From Siphonodentalium dalli (taxonomy: Eukaryota > Mollusca > Scaphopoda > Gadilida > Siphonodentaliidae): DNA of 64,000 nucleotides. The notes below the pieces were generated by a model, which did no database searches, was not told the DNA's origin, and worked only from the letters and a program-made list of their open reading frames with translations. Positions 1 through 11,899 of the stretch are shown here, in pieces (position 1 is the first letter of the stretch; each line of letters opens with the position of its first letter). The position numbers and the translations under genes are program-made. The DNA is taken from positions 280,233,426 through 280,297,425 of the forward strand of contig CP136063.1 of NCBI GenBank assembly GCA_032622095.1. The letters are read 5' to 3'.

Positions 1-716
1 CGCCATAAGGGTTTTCCAGCATCCGTGGTTCACGTGTATTTGAATTTGGAGCCATAAGGGTTTTCCAGCATCCGTGGCGCGTGTATTTGAATTTGGTGCC
101 ATAAGGATTTTCCAGCATCCGTGGTTGACGTGTATTTAAATTTGGCGCCATAAGGGTTTTCCAGCATCCGTGGTTGACGTGTATTTGAATTTGGCGCCAT
201 AAGGGTTTTCCAGCATCCGTGGTTGACGTGTATTTGAATTTGGCGCCATAAGGGTTTTCCAGCATCCGTGGTTGACGTGTATTTGAATTTGGCGCCATAA
301 GGGTTTTCCAGCATCCGTGGTTCACGTGTATTTGAATTTGTTGCCATAAGGATTTTCCAGCATCCGTGGCGCGTGTATTTGAATTTGGTGCCATAAGGAT
401 TTTCCAGCATCCGTGGTTCACGTGTATTTAAATTTGGCGCCATAAGGGTTTTCCAGCATCCGTGGTTGACGTGTATTTTAATTTGGCGCCATAAGGGTTT
501 TCCAGCATCCGTGGTTGACGTGTATTTGAATTTGGCGCCATAAGGGTTTTCCAGCATCCGTGGTTCACGTGTATTTGAATTTGGCACCATAAGTGTTTTC
601 CAGCATGCGTGGTTGACGTGTATTTGAATTTGGCGCCATAAGGGTTTTCCAGCATCCGTGGTTCACGTGTATTTGAATTTGGCACCATAAGGGTTTTCCG
701 GCATCCGCGGTTCACC
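1..716. repeat. 49-bp minisatellite array
   Basis: About 15 head-to-tail copies of a unit that begins GCCATAAGGGTTTTCCAGC and ends near GTATTTGAATTTGG. The usual period is 49 bp, with some 47-bp variants in which GGTTCACGTG is shortened to GGCGCGTG. The array runs off the left edge, so its full size is unknown. The - strand has no stop codon in any frame of the unit; because 49 is not a multiple of three, translation cycles through all frames and gives a spurious 186-residue ORF. I see no gene here. Confidence 0.95.
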
Positions 717-874
717 ATGATATGTTGTGTCAACCGTGAACACCAATTAATACACATTACATCATCTAGAACGAGATTTGAAAGCTGGGTACGAAAGTGG
801 TTGACGATAAAAAGCTTGGTACACTCGTGACTGGTTTGAAAGATGGGTTCAGATTTGACTTTTGTTATGCGTCA

Positions 875-1323
875 TTAAAGGTACTCAATCCGATCAGACG
901 CTCCTAAATTACTATTTCTTTGGCTTCGGGGGTAAAATATATTTGATTCGAGTTGAGGAACCTACCCATCAAGCTCAGAGTGATCAGATATCGATTTTTG
1001 AAATTTATTATTTCTATTCTTTTTGGGCCACAAGCACGAGGAAGATTGAGGTCAAACGGACGGTCTTGCAAATAAAGATGGATAACTCTTATTTACCACT
1101 TGATTTTAGAGTTATCCATCTTTATCTGCAAGACCGTCCCTTTTACCTCAATCTTCCTCATGCTTGTGGCCCAAAAAGAATAGAAATAATAAACTTCAAA
1201 AATCGATATCTGATCACTCTGAGCTTTGATGAGTAGGTTCCTCGACTCGAATCAAATATTTTTTACCCCCGAAGCCAAAGAAATAGTAATTTAGGAGCAT
1301 CTGATCGGATTGAGTACCTTTAA
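875..1323. mobile_element. TTAA-bounded hairpin MITE, family 1 copy 1
   Basis: The element starts TTAAAGGTACTCAATCCGAT and ends with the inverse, GGATTGAGTACCTTTAA. The two halves are inverted repeats of about 210 bp meeting near 1090-1110, where TGGATAACTC is mirrored by GAGTTATCCA, so the single strand could fold into one long hairpin. Three diverged relatives lie at 21061, 26365 and 35069. It has no coding capacity; the 124-residue ORF across it is a by-product of the palindrome. TTAA on both sides suggests piggyBac-type integration, but no transposase is seen. Confidence 0.85.
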
Positions 1324-1681
1324 CAGCTTTTGTCATTTCAAGTGATTTATTTTTACCTGTGAATTGTTCACAGCTTCCTGACAACACTATTGTTACACAA
1401 TATTATAAAGTTCTACATTAATTTTGTCGTATTGTGGCTTTACAGTCGCAAGGCAGTATTTATCATACGTTAAGAATTTTTTACCATCCTTATTCTCGAG
1501 GTATTAAATTTGTGGGGTTTTTTTTATAAAAGAACCATGATTGATGTTTGTTAGCAATTGTTTTCAGTTTTTTTCCTGACGAAAGTTATTTACTATTACA
1601 ATCACTGTGACCTCTATAATCCTAAAACTGTTATTAACCCTTTCATGACTGGAGCTTCCTGAAATGTTGCGAAAACCCTGT

Positions 1682-1751
1682 GCCAATGCATCCTGTTATA
1701 TATGCGAGTCTCCGATATGGAGCCTCGCATATTTATAGAGAATATATGTGC
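1682..1751. repeat. Decayed copy of the 69-bp palindrome
   Basis: This stretch begins GCCAATGCATCC, has GCGAGTC and GCCTCGCATAT around its centre, and ends in a damaged arm. It matches the palindromes in the double-palindrome MITEs but carries many substitutions. It is preceded by AACCCTGT, the usual left flank of that module. No second palindrome partner is seen close by, so it is probably an old solo copy. Confidence 0.75.
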
Positions 1752-1789
1752 AAATACGTCTGCCAACGAGTTCAGTAGAATTTGTTTTC

Positions 1790-1862
1790 TTGTTGTTTCT
1801 GCTGTTGTTTATATTAATGTTATTGTTGTTGTTGATGTTATTATTGTTGTTACATTTAAGCG
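1790..1862. repeat. Imperfect GTT-rich microsatellite
   Basis: A run of TTGTTG and GTTATT triplets. The 102-residue + strand ORF and the asparagine-rich - strand ORF here are products of the low complexity and are not called as genes. Confidence 0.8.
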
Positions 1863-1888
1863 CTTCGTAACAGTCTTGATTGTTCAAT

Positions 1889-2348
1889 TTAACCCTTTAC
1901 CCAACAAAACGGCCAAAAACGGCCAAATAAAGCTTCAACAGCCTAAAATATCTTCGGTCTGTCTCAATAACACCATACAAATATGGATACCATTGGAACC
2001 GGTTCATTGACCACATTATGATGGTTATTACAGTTATGCCCTGTATGTGATGATACCCAACAGAACGGCCCTGTGCCAATGCATTCTCTTATATAGGCGA
2101 GTCGACCATAGGTCGCCTCGCATATATAAGAGAATGCATTGGCCTAACATTCTTACATTCTTTAACAATTTTATAATTTTTTCTTACATTTTTTAACAAT
2201 ATTTATAATATTTTTCTACATTCTTTGACAATTTTATCATTTTTATTATGTGTTAAGCCAATGCATTCTCTTATATATGCGAGGCGACCTATGGTCGACT
2301 CGCATATATAAGAGAATGCATTGGCATAGGGCCGTTCTGTTGGGTATC
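1889..2348 (-). mobile_element. Double-palindrome MITE, TTAA family, copy A
   Basis: The left end is TTAACCCTTTACCCAAC at 1889. The 69-bp palindromes lie at 2075-2143 and 2257-2325, with an AT-rich spacer between them. The long flank containing CTTCAACAGCC lies on the left, so the orientation is opposite to copies B, F and G. The right end reads GTTGGGTATCATCAC instead of GTTGGGTAAAGGGTTAA. An inverse of that odd right end (GTGATGATACCCAAC) has been added at 2047-2061, beside the left palindrome. Non-coding; piggyBac-like by its TTAA and CCC terminus. Confidence 0.85.
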
Positions 2349-2349
2349 A

Positions 2350-2877
2350 TCACGGTTTTCAATATATATTCCCCAGAAATGTTATTTATTGTCAAGCAAA
2401 GATGTATGACCTTCATCTATATCTCACGATAATATAAAAACATGGTCATTAAACGGACATGGCTCATTCGAGCTTCCAAACTATTGTCTACGTAATATGG
2501 AAGGAGGTATACGATCAGTGTTCCCACTGGCCCAGAAATTGTTTAGACATTCTTTTAGCCAAATGCCAATTATTTTAGGCACTTTGAGTTTACTGTATCC
2601 ACTTGTTTGCGAACACATTTTGAGATAAATTGAACGTATATTACATTTTATTGACAAAAGAAATCAAAACCTATTACATTAGGTCGTGTAACATACACTA
2701 GGTGCCGACGCTTTTTTTGTACGGATTCAATGCAATTCAATTCTTTATTCACTCTCAATAGGTCAATAGGTCACAAATAATAAAACATAAACAATATATG
2801 ACGATGACGGTCATTAAATGTATAAACATTACTATATTGTATTCCTTTGTCTTGGCCCTGAACCCGTTAGTTGTTCT
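2350..2877. other. No gene recognised
   Basis: AT-rich sequence without an ORF of note, a clear repeat or a splice pair I can trust. The right part may be the 3' untranslated tail of the LINE that lies on the - strand from 2878. Confidence 0.5.
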
Positions 2878-4720
2878 TTATTTCTGATAAAAATCAAACA
2901 TTTTGTGTATTAAAACAGCGTCTTTTGTTCCCATGGTGATCTTAAACTGTATCGAGTTAGGGGACCTTGTTAACGACAAAGGTATAAATCGTCTCCTCAG
3001 TGAACATATAGCGTCACAATTCATGGTATCGTGGTATTCGTTTCCAACTCTATCTCCGCTGCATAAGTTACAGAATTGAGTGTTTCTGGATTCATGCCAT
3101 GTATACTCTCAATGGGTAAGTGACGGCTTCTGCATCTGAACCTAGCCATAGTTCTGACGTCTTTCATAGACGTGCTATTTAAATAACGTTCGGCTCTAAA
3201 ATCGGTTTTGAAAACCTTATATAAAGAACGTTTACTCATAGAATTTACTCGTTTGTGCCAATCTGTTATGTAATGTGTGACTAACCAACTTTTAACGGAT
3301 TCTCTCAACCAAGATGATTCAACACGTTCCGACACTTGTATGTCCCACAGGTAATAATGATCAGTTTTCAGTAAAATGTTTTCTACATGCGATATCCATG
3401 GGTGCATAAATGTCATATTTCTAAACAAGCGTGATAAGTACAAATATAAAATTCCGTTAATCTTTTTTTTCCTGCGTCAACAACATTTGCCCAGTAGTTT
3501 ATCATCCTTGTATCAATATCTACACGGAGTAGAAAAATGCCTGCTTCTCCATATATCATGAAATCTGGTGTGCTCGGTTTCAAATTCAAAATGAACTTCA
3601 AGTATTTAATTTGCAGTCTCTCAAGTTTATGTATGTCTTGGTAACCCCAAATCTCACATCCATATAAGAGAATCGGTTTAACGGTTTTGGAGAAAAGTTC
3701 TATTTGCTGTAGTATAGGTATACAAAATTCTCTCGATTTGTAAATTAAACTATACATTGCCCGATTTGCCTTCGAGATCATATATTTACGGGCTTTACTA
3801 AAATTATTAGCTTTGGTAACAGGAATTCCAACTTCCAAGGTATGTATATTCATTTACAATTTCTATCTTGTGTCCATTCACATTTAGTCGAGTGCGTGGC
3901 TTCCTACCCGACCCAAGCACCATCATTTTGGTTTTCGATGTATTTATGATCAGTCTCCATAATGAACAATAATCCGAAAATATTTTCATGTTTCTTCTCA
4001 TATCCTTCATTGATTCTGCAAGAATAACGGTGTCATCTGCATATAATAAAACAAGTAATTTGGTATACACATCAAGTTCATTTGAAAGAGCATTTTTGAA
4101 TGATACTGAGTCCTTGGACGTTATTGGCAGATAGAAAACCTTCAAGGTCGTTGATGTACAACGAAAATAAAAAAGATGATAAGTTCTCTCCCTGCAAAAC
4201 CCCAGAGTGACACTTAAAGGTGTCTGAAATATTACTACCTATTTTAACCAAGGATTTGACACGACTATACATATTCATTATAAATTGTAAACATCGACCT
4301 GTTATGTCAGAAGTTATCATTTTCTGCCAAAGTCCATGTCTCTATACCGTGTCAAACGCCTGCTTAAAATCGATAAACATGCAGAATAATTTCTTTTTGG
4401 ACTGTTTGTACAAACTCGAAAGAAAATGTAAAGACATTATGTGGTCCATTGTTGAAAATCCTTTCCCAAATCCGGCTTGATTTTTATCAATAATTTCTTC
4501 GGATACTGCATATTCATTCAATCTGTTATTCAAAATTCTAGTAAAAAAGCTTCCCAAGACAACTCATAATAGTAATAGGTCGATAATTTTCTGGGAGAGT
4601 AAGGTCCCCTTTATTTTTGTAGACTGGAATAACAATTCCAGTTAACAATTCCAGTTAACCAGCTATCTGGTATTATACCTGTGTCTAGGATTAGATTGAA
4701 CCATTGTGTATATATATACA
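2878..4720 (-). pseudogene. Non-LTR retrotransposon reverse transcriptase, broken
   Basis: Reading leftwards, the conserved reverse-transcriptase blocks appear in order: ENYRPIT near 4590, NQAGF near 4482, FIDFKQAFDTV near 4377-4345, GVLQGENLSSFLFSLYINDL near 4210, and catalytic YADD at 4043-4032. A C-terminal CxxC-H-C knuckle (CNLCSGD, then EYH and NC) near 3050-3000 lies in a different frame from the preceding ORF, and the protein then ends at a TAA at 2878. The coding sequence is split over several frames by indels, including a 13-bp duplication near 4631. The N-terminal endonuclease is missing. The QGENLSxFLFSLYxNDLE block belongs to a LINE type common in marine invertebrates; I do not assign a clade. 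Confidence 0.85.
4631..4656. repeat. 13-bp tandem duplication that shifts the LINE frame
   Basis: AACAATTCCAGTT occurs twice in direct succession. Removing one copy would restore a frame reading GIVIPVYKNKG into the ENYRPIT block, so this is one visible inactivating event in the LINE. Confidence 0.85.
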
Positions 4721-5039
4721 GCAAGTAAAATATAAAGAGTGCTCTTTATATGTTCATTCCTGATATTATCATTCCCATTACTTTCCCGTTTTTCATTCCA
4801 TATGCGGCTTCTATACTTTCATTTTCAGAAATTGGCTTATGAAGTATATCATTTGAATCATGTAGTTGACATAATTATGTTAGGCATCTCGCTTGGATTT
4901 TCAGTATTATTATTCTTCAGAAATACGAACATGTCATCAATATTTACATTTGTTGTAGTTTTCTTATTTGTTCTCAGCAAGTTCCAATATTGTTTTGGTT
5001 GATTAACATGTGTCGCTTTAAGGCGGTTACAAAAATATT

Positions 5040-6070
5040 TCAGTCCGGGAGCTAATATGGGTACCCTTGTACCCCCCCCCCCCTGAGACTTAACTTCACC
5101 CCACTCATTTTGTTCCTTATTATGTCCTTCAACTTTTAAACAATGTTAACAAGATAAAAAAGTGGCCTTTTAGACTCCAGACAAGATGGCGTCCATCATG
5201 GCCGCCGTTTTTCAGACCAGACCCTAAGTCAGTTTTATGCAACTTATAGCGGGAAAATATAATAAAATGTATACAAATGTATATATTTTCGTGAAGCTAA
5301 GACATAACGACACTTTTTGGGCCAAAATTGAAACTCACCATCCAAGATGGCCACCAATATGGCCGCCGGAAGTTGAAAATATGACATTTTCTTTAAAAAT
5401 ATCTTCTAGATCAATTCATGTTGTTTGGAACTGGTTAAGTAATATGACTTTATTTTGTGTTTTGTATATTAACTGATCATTTGAGCAATTAAATATGCAA
5501 TTATTGGGGTCCTAACTCCTTCCGATCCCTAAAAAATTCGATTTTACAAAATGCGGTATAAAATTTCACCAAAAAATCACAATTGGGATTCTAGTCATAT
5601 TTCAACAAGAAATGAACAGATCTTTGTAATGTAAGTGAGGCAAATCATTACCTATGAATATTCCAAATCACTGGAAAAAAAATTCTTACTTTGGCTCAAA
5701 ATGGCTGCCAATATGGCCACCAAAATATGGAAAATGGTAAATATTACACCAACATGTCCTGCAATCACTTGCAGGTTGTGGTTGATGTATAACATTGGCT
5801 ATTCTGCATTCTATACAATGAATACTAACATGTCTGATGCACCATGGTTAACTGTTACTATTGTCACCACTGACATCGTCAAAAATATTGGACTTTTCTC
5901 TCAAAAACTTGACATAAATATTGGCAAAAATTCACTTTTCAGGTTTGACCTTTTTTTCAGGTAAAATATAACTATCTTTGGATTGAAAGTTGTTTATTGT
6001 TTTGGTCTATCTTATATGTGTCACACTACGGTGTTTATAGACCAACTTGCTCAAGATGGCTTCCAAAATG
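5040..6070. repeat. Dispersed repeat with AAGATGGC motifs
   Basis: Four blocks each carry a close pair of AAGATGGC/ATGGCC-type motifs, near 5186, 5343, 5699 and 6053. The part from about 5090 to 5310 matches 24610-24840 in inverted orientation: a TGAGTGAGGTGAAGTTAAG-like end, GTTAACA, then GACGCCATCTTG. A C homopolymer of about 12 lies near 5073. ORFs of 79 and 109 residues here show no recognisable domain and are not called. Confidence 0.6.
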
Positions 6071-6289
6071 GCAACCAAATTTGTAAAATGTAATTTTTTT
6101 TTACATATATCCCGAACCATTCTCTGCATTATCCGAAAAGGTAGCAAATTGTGACTCACTTGGTTATTATACGTGTTCTATTCTGGTTGTCCCAGTTCCG
6201 TATGGGGCATGACAAATTCATTTTGAAGTATGTAATTGTGACGAGAACCTCTTTTTATACTGGTCCATTATGATAAAAAAAAAATGTCA

Positions 6290-7885
6290 ACAGCATACAA
6301 TGTGGTTACAGGGAGTTACTCTATGATCATATGTGAGGTGAATAGGTATACAGGCAGTTATTGTATGCCATGACTGATGTGAGTAGGTATACAATGAGTG
6401 ACTATATGGTTATGAGTGGGTTGTCCATGGTAAGATGCATCTAGGTATACAGGGAGAGGTCATGGTCAGGTGTGAGGTGAATCGGTATGCATGGAGTGAC
6501 TATGGTGTATGATTGTGTATATCCAGTACGGGTGTATGGATATAGCTACATTGTCATCTATGTTTTGATTATGTATACATGGAGTGACTGTAAGGTCATG
6601 GGTTGGGATGATCGTGTTGTCTGTATGATCATGGATGGGGTGTGTGGATAAATAGGGAGTGATGTTATGGTTACGGGTAATGTGTGTAGGTATACATGGA
6701 ATGAATGTACGGTCATGATTGAATATGAATACCTGGAGTTAGCTGAGTGGACATTATCGAGCGTGTGGGTATATAGGGAGTGTCCTTGTGGTAACGGACG
6801 GGATGTATATTTATATCTCTCGTGGATGTATTATCATTGGTGGGTGTATAGGGCTTAGCTGTATTATCACGGATGGCGTGTATGATTATACAGTGAATTG
6901 CTGAATTGTCATGTGTGATGTGTATATGCAAGTATGGATTGTTTGAGCGGTCGTGTGTGCGGGTTTTTTTTTGTATATCTGGAAGGGCTGAATGGCCATT
7001 AGTGAGGTTTACATGTATATCTGGAGTGAAGTGAATCTATGGTCTAGGGTGGGCTGCATATATATATATATCGAGTAGTTATATGACTGTGTGTCGAATA
7101 GGTACACAAGTAGTGACTGTATGATCCTAAATGTAATTAACATCTATACAGGGGTGACTGAATGGTCATGTGTCAAGCGTATGAGTATACAAGGTGTTCC
7201 TGTTTGGTGACTCGTGGCATATGGTCATGTGTAGGTTATACCAGTATACACACGTGTTGCTTTATTGTCATGGGCGAGGGATATGTGTATATAGCTACAT
7301 ATGCATACATTGAGTGACTATACTGACATGGCTGGGGTGTATTAGTATATATTGAGTGGTTATTCGGCTATGGTGTGACAAATAGGGATACAGGGAGTGA
7401 CATGGCCAATGTTGAGGTGAATATGTATACAAGGATTGGCCATGATCATGTATGAATGTTTTGAAAAGGTACACACGGGGTAACTATATGGTCATAGGTC
7501 AGGCGAAGGAGTATACCAGGTGACATGGATGAGGTATGTGTATGAAGCGAGTGGCTATATGGCCATTGGTGAGGTGCATATGTATACCGGAGTGACTTTA
7601 TGGTCATTGTTGTGGTGTTGATGTATATATTGATTGTCTATTTGACCATGTGTTTGGATAATAGGTATACAGGGGATGACCTTATGACAAATGGTGAGAT
7701 GGATGGGTATACAAGGAGTGACTATATGGTTATGGGTCATGTTTAGGAGTATATCCGGTGTGCCTGCATTGTGACACATTGCTGTGTGGTCATGGGTCAG
7801 GTGTACATATATACAGTGGCTCACTATAGTGTTATGTCTGTGGTGTTAACATATATATGTAATGACTGTGTGATAATGGGTGGCT
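6290..7885 (+). repeat. Diverged minisatellite, + orientation
   Basis: About 35 loosely related copies of a unit of roughly 40-48 bp resembling GTATACAGGGAGTGAC, then TATGGTCATGG and GTGAGGTGTAT. Copies differ by indels and many substitutions, so the array is old. ORFs in this interval follow the repeat and are not genes. Confidence 0.75.
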
Positions 7886-7984
7886 ATCGCTTTCCACGCT
7901 TAACGCCCCCCCCCCCCATGCACATAAACACCATCAAGATGAAGAACTCTCTGACGTGACCTCTCTATTGATTAACACATCCTT

Positions 7985-8275
7985 GAGTTATTGTGGAAAG
8001 CCCCCAAGGTACACATGTACAACCCACTCATTACCCCAGTTACTCCATATGTACATAAACACCACACAAATGACAACATAGTCACGCACTTTATACACGT
8101 ACACCTGATCATACAGCCATGCTTGGTTATACCCGTACATTCCACAAATGACGATACAGCCACGAGTCACCATGAATGAACACCAGGTATACACATAAAC
8201 CCGACACATGCCCATATAATCACTCTATGTATACATATTTACTACATTCACGATCATACAGTCACTCGAATTCGG
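7985..8275 (-). repeat. Same minisatellite in inverted orientation
   Basis: Units such as GTATACACATAAACC and AATGACGATACAGCCAC are the reverse complement of the unit in the preceding array. The junction lies in about 100 bp (7885-7985) that includes a run of eleven C. The two arms could pair as a very large imperfect hairpin. Confidence 0.7.
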
Positions 8276-8279
8276 GGAC

Positions 8280-8671
8280 TTCCACATATAGACCTCGGCA
8301 AACAGGGACCTACTGCGAATTGTCACAACCGGAAAAAGGAAAAACCAATAATCTATTTATAAAAGCTCCACAGACACACGGCGCAATCGCTGACACACGG
8401 CGATCTAAAATTTGCCCAGCAGAACACACCCGATGGGCGTTAATAAATCACTGGCAGCTTTTTGGTCGTTCAGGCGAGATTTTGGGAGCGTTATCTTGTA
8501 TTGGGCTACAAATGTCTGGTCATCTGTCGAGGAGGTGTTTTATCTAGGTCATAATATTGGGCGTAACTGACGATTTTTACTTGGACGAAAATTGCAACGA
8601 ATATACGATTCCGTAAACTAGAATGTACGATTGCGTAAACTAGAATGTCTCTACTTTAGCCGTGAGTTATA
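8280..8671. other. No gene recognised
   Basis: A 123-residue ORF ends at 8547, but it has no domain I recognise and its start lies inside the minisatellite. A short direct repeat, TAGAATGTCTCTAC or TAGAATGTACG after GTAAAC, occurs near 8620-8650. Confidence 0.5.
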
Positions 8672-9629
8672 TTAAGGGCTTTGTGGACCCAATTTTCCAA
8701 AATTTGATAGAGTCCAAATAAAGGATTCTGTTCATGTATGTTAGTAATCACAGAAACCATGCCCATTGATGCAACATTTTATGAGTATACTTCATGGTGG
8801 TGGATTATGCTGGAAATACAAAATGTGAACTTTATTGTGATTTAAAAAAAATAATCTTTCCAGGCAATGGTCTAAGAAAAACAAAGTCCATATCTAAGAA
8901 TCAAATATGGGAATATGTACTGAACACTGTGATGAATGATGTACTACAAAAACCAAATTATATTTCTTGAGTATTCTTTGAAAAAATTACTTTGAACCAG
9001 TTGTTGACAAATGATATATACTTGCTTAAACATTGGATGTGTGGATGCTAGCAGACATGGGTTAGCAGCTGGCCATTGTAACCGCTTTGGACTCTGTTGA
9101 CAATAGAATGCTAATCCCCAATCAAACCCTACCAGACCACCACACTATTTCTAGTAAGTATGTCACCACTCAATCATAGGATAATCACTCATGTGGAAGT
9201 TGACACTGGTAAAAGCCATTCACACTGGACTGGACATAAGCCATGAAAATGTGACCCATAAACTGCTGGCTCTCAGTCAACCATATTGTGAAGTTAGTAT
9301 ATCATTTGTCAACAACTGGTTCAAAGTAATTTTTTCAAAGAACGCTCAAGAAATATAATATTTTTTTGAAGTATATCATTCATCACAGTGTTCAGTACAT
9401 ATTCCCATATTTGATTCTTAGATATGGACTTTGTTTTTCTTGGACCATTGCCTGTAAATTTTATTTTTTTAAATCTCAATAAAGTTCACATTTTGTAATC
9501 CACCATGAAGTATACTCTTAAAATGTTGCATCAATGGGCATGGATTCTATGATTACTAATATACATGAACAGAATCCTTTAATTTGACTCTATAAAATTT
9601 TGGGAAAATTGGGTCAACAAAGCCCTTAA
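8672..9629. mobile_element. Long-TIR element bounded by TTAA
   Basis: The ends are TTAAGGGCTTTGTGGACCC and the inverse GGGTCAACAAAGCCCTTAA. The inverted arms are about 330 bp each (8672-9005 and 9293-9629) with a unique centre of about 285 bp. Arm identity looks high but is broken by small indels. No transposase ORF is present, so this is a non-autonomous element. TTAA at both ends again fits piggyBac-type insertion, although the terminal GGG is not the usual CCC. Confidence 0.85.
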
Positions 9630-10240
9630 ATGACGTTTATCGCAGAGAAGAAATTTTCACGTTTGTTTACATCCGCCATCACAGTTAGATCGAGGACTTA
9701 TCTGGCGTGTTTATAATCACCACCATGTCTGGACACATTTGGAGGAAATTAGTTTAGTCATTTTTTCCGCCATTTACAATTTATTTCGTCAATGTCTAAA
9801 ATGGCTACCACTAGCGGAAACACTGCATATATCTCAAATTGTTATCAACAAAACTCTCTGGAATATCATTGACAACAATTGAAACAATAATAGATCCATG
9901 TAGTATGTGGTGCATTATACATGTATAGTGAATTTCAATGTGCTTTACATATATATATATACGTTACAGGGACGTGACACCGTTGTCACTCCCATACTTC
10001 GATGAATTAAGCAACCCCCGCTGCAACGAATCAGTGCGCATATCAAGGTTAGCATACTGACAACAATATCAACACACCGAATCGAGTACTCCCTTAAAGC
10101 CTGAGTGATGCGAATCAGTCAAAGGACGAGCGACCTTTGCTAAACTGTCACATCTAGACGCGGTATTTTAACAGGGCGTGACTCTACTGCCACACTCACC
10201 TTATATCGGACATATAGCAACTTTTCAAAACGTTTCAAAC
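9630..10240. other. No gene recognised
   Basis: Contains a TATATATATATA tract near 9950 and otherwise non-repetitive sequence leading into the 69-bp minisatellite. No exon with convincing splice sites was found. Confidence 0.5.
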
Positions 10241-10244
10241 TCAG

Positions 10245-11895
10245 CAGTTCGCTGTGAAGTCTCGAACTCACAATCAGCGCTGACAGTGACTATGAGTCAA
10301 ACGTTGGCTCATACAGTTGACCTACATGTACCGAACTCACGATTTGCGCTGACAGCGACTATGAGTCAAACATTAGCTCTAACAGTTGACCTACATGTAC
10401 CGAACTCACAATCTGCGCTGACAGCGACTATGAGCCAAACATTAGCTCAAACAGTTGACCTACATGTACCGAACTCACGATTTGCGCTGACAGCGACTAT
10501 GAGTCAAACATTAGCTCTAACAGTTGACCTACATGTACCGAACTCACAATCTGCGCTGACAGCGACTATGAGTCAAACATTAGCTCTAACAGTTGACCTA
10601 CATGTACCGAACTCACGATTTGCGCTGACAGCGACTATGAGTCAAACATTAGCTCTAACAGTTGACATACATGTACCGAACTCACAATCTGCGCTGACAG
10701 CGACTATGAGCCAAACATTAGCTCAAACAGTTGACCTACATGTACCGAACTCACAATCTGCGCTGACAGCGACTATGAGCCAAACATTAGCTCTAACAGT
10801 TGACCTACATGTACCGAACTCACAATCTGCGCTGACAGCGACTATGAGCCAATCATTAGCTCCAACAGTTGACATACATGTACCGAACTCACAATCTGCA
10901 CTGCGACTATGAGCCAAACATTAGATCTAACAGTTGACCTACATGTACCGAACTCACAATCTCCGCTGCGACTATGAGTCAAACATTAGCTCTAACAGTT
11001 GACCTACATGTACCGAACTCACAATCTGCGCTGACAGCGACTATGAGTCAAACACTAGCTCTAACAGTTGACCTACATCTACCGAACTCACAATCTGCGC
11101 TGAGACTATGAGTCAAACATTAGCTCTAACAATTGACCTACATGTACCGAACTCACAATCTGCGCTGCTACTGTGAGTCAAGCATTAGCTCTAACAGTTG
11201 ACCTACATGTACCGAACTCACAATCTGCGCTGACAGCGACTATGAGTCAAACGTTAGCTCATACAGTTGACCTACATGTACCGAACTCACAATCTGCGCT
11301 GCGACTATGAGTCAAACATTAGCTCTAACATTTGACCTACATGTACCGAACTCACAATCTGCGCTGACAGCGGCTATGGGTCAAACATTAGCTCTAACTA
11401 TTGACCTACATGTACCGAACTCACAATCTGCGCAGACAGCGACTATATATGGGTCAAACAATAGCTCTAACAGTTGACCTACATGTACCGAACTCACAAT
11501 CTGCGCTGACAGCGAATATGAGTCAACCATTAGCTCTAACAGTTGACCTACATGTACCGAACTCACAATCTGCGCTGACAGCGACTATGAGTCAAACATT
11601 AGCTCAAAAGGTTGACCTACATGTACCGAACTCACGATCTGCGCTGACAGCGACTATGAGTCAAACATTAGCTCTAACAGTTGACCTACATGTACCGAAC
11701 TCATAATCTGCGCTGACAGCGACTATGAGCTAAACATTAGCTCTAACAGTTGACATACATGTACCGAGCTCACAATCGGTGCTGACAGCGACTATGAGCC
11801 AGACATTAGCTCTAACAGTTGACCTACATGTACCGAACTCACAATCTGCGCTGACAGCGACTATGACATTAGCTATATCAGTTGACCTACATGTA
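10245..11895. repeat. 69-bp minisatellite array
   Basis: Some 24 copies of a 69-bp unit containing TATGAGTCAAACATTAGC and TTGACCTACATGTACCGAAC. Because 69 is 23 codons, the first part keeps one frame open for 244 residues (10178-10912), giving a 23-residue period around TMSQTLALTVDLHVPNS. Later units lose GACAGC (63 bp) or gain a few bases and break the frame. The first units alternate between ACGATTTGCGC and ACAATCTGCGC, so a dimeric higher-order unit exists locally. There is no plausible start context or domain; I call it non-coding. Confidence 0.9.
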
Positions 11896-11899
11896 CAGA

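Noticed and set aside
30-757. 186- and 109-residue - strand ORFs
   Set aside because: They are translations of the 49-bp minisatellite cycling through three frames; no domain or start context.
8176-8547. 123-residue ORF
   Set aside because: Starts in the inverted minisatellite; no recognised domain or splice sites.
10178-10912. 244-residue ORF with 23-residue repeats
   Set aside because: The frame follows the 69-bp repeat and collapses when units change length; no supporting domain or transcript signal.
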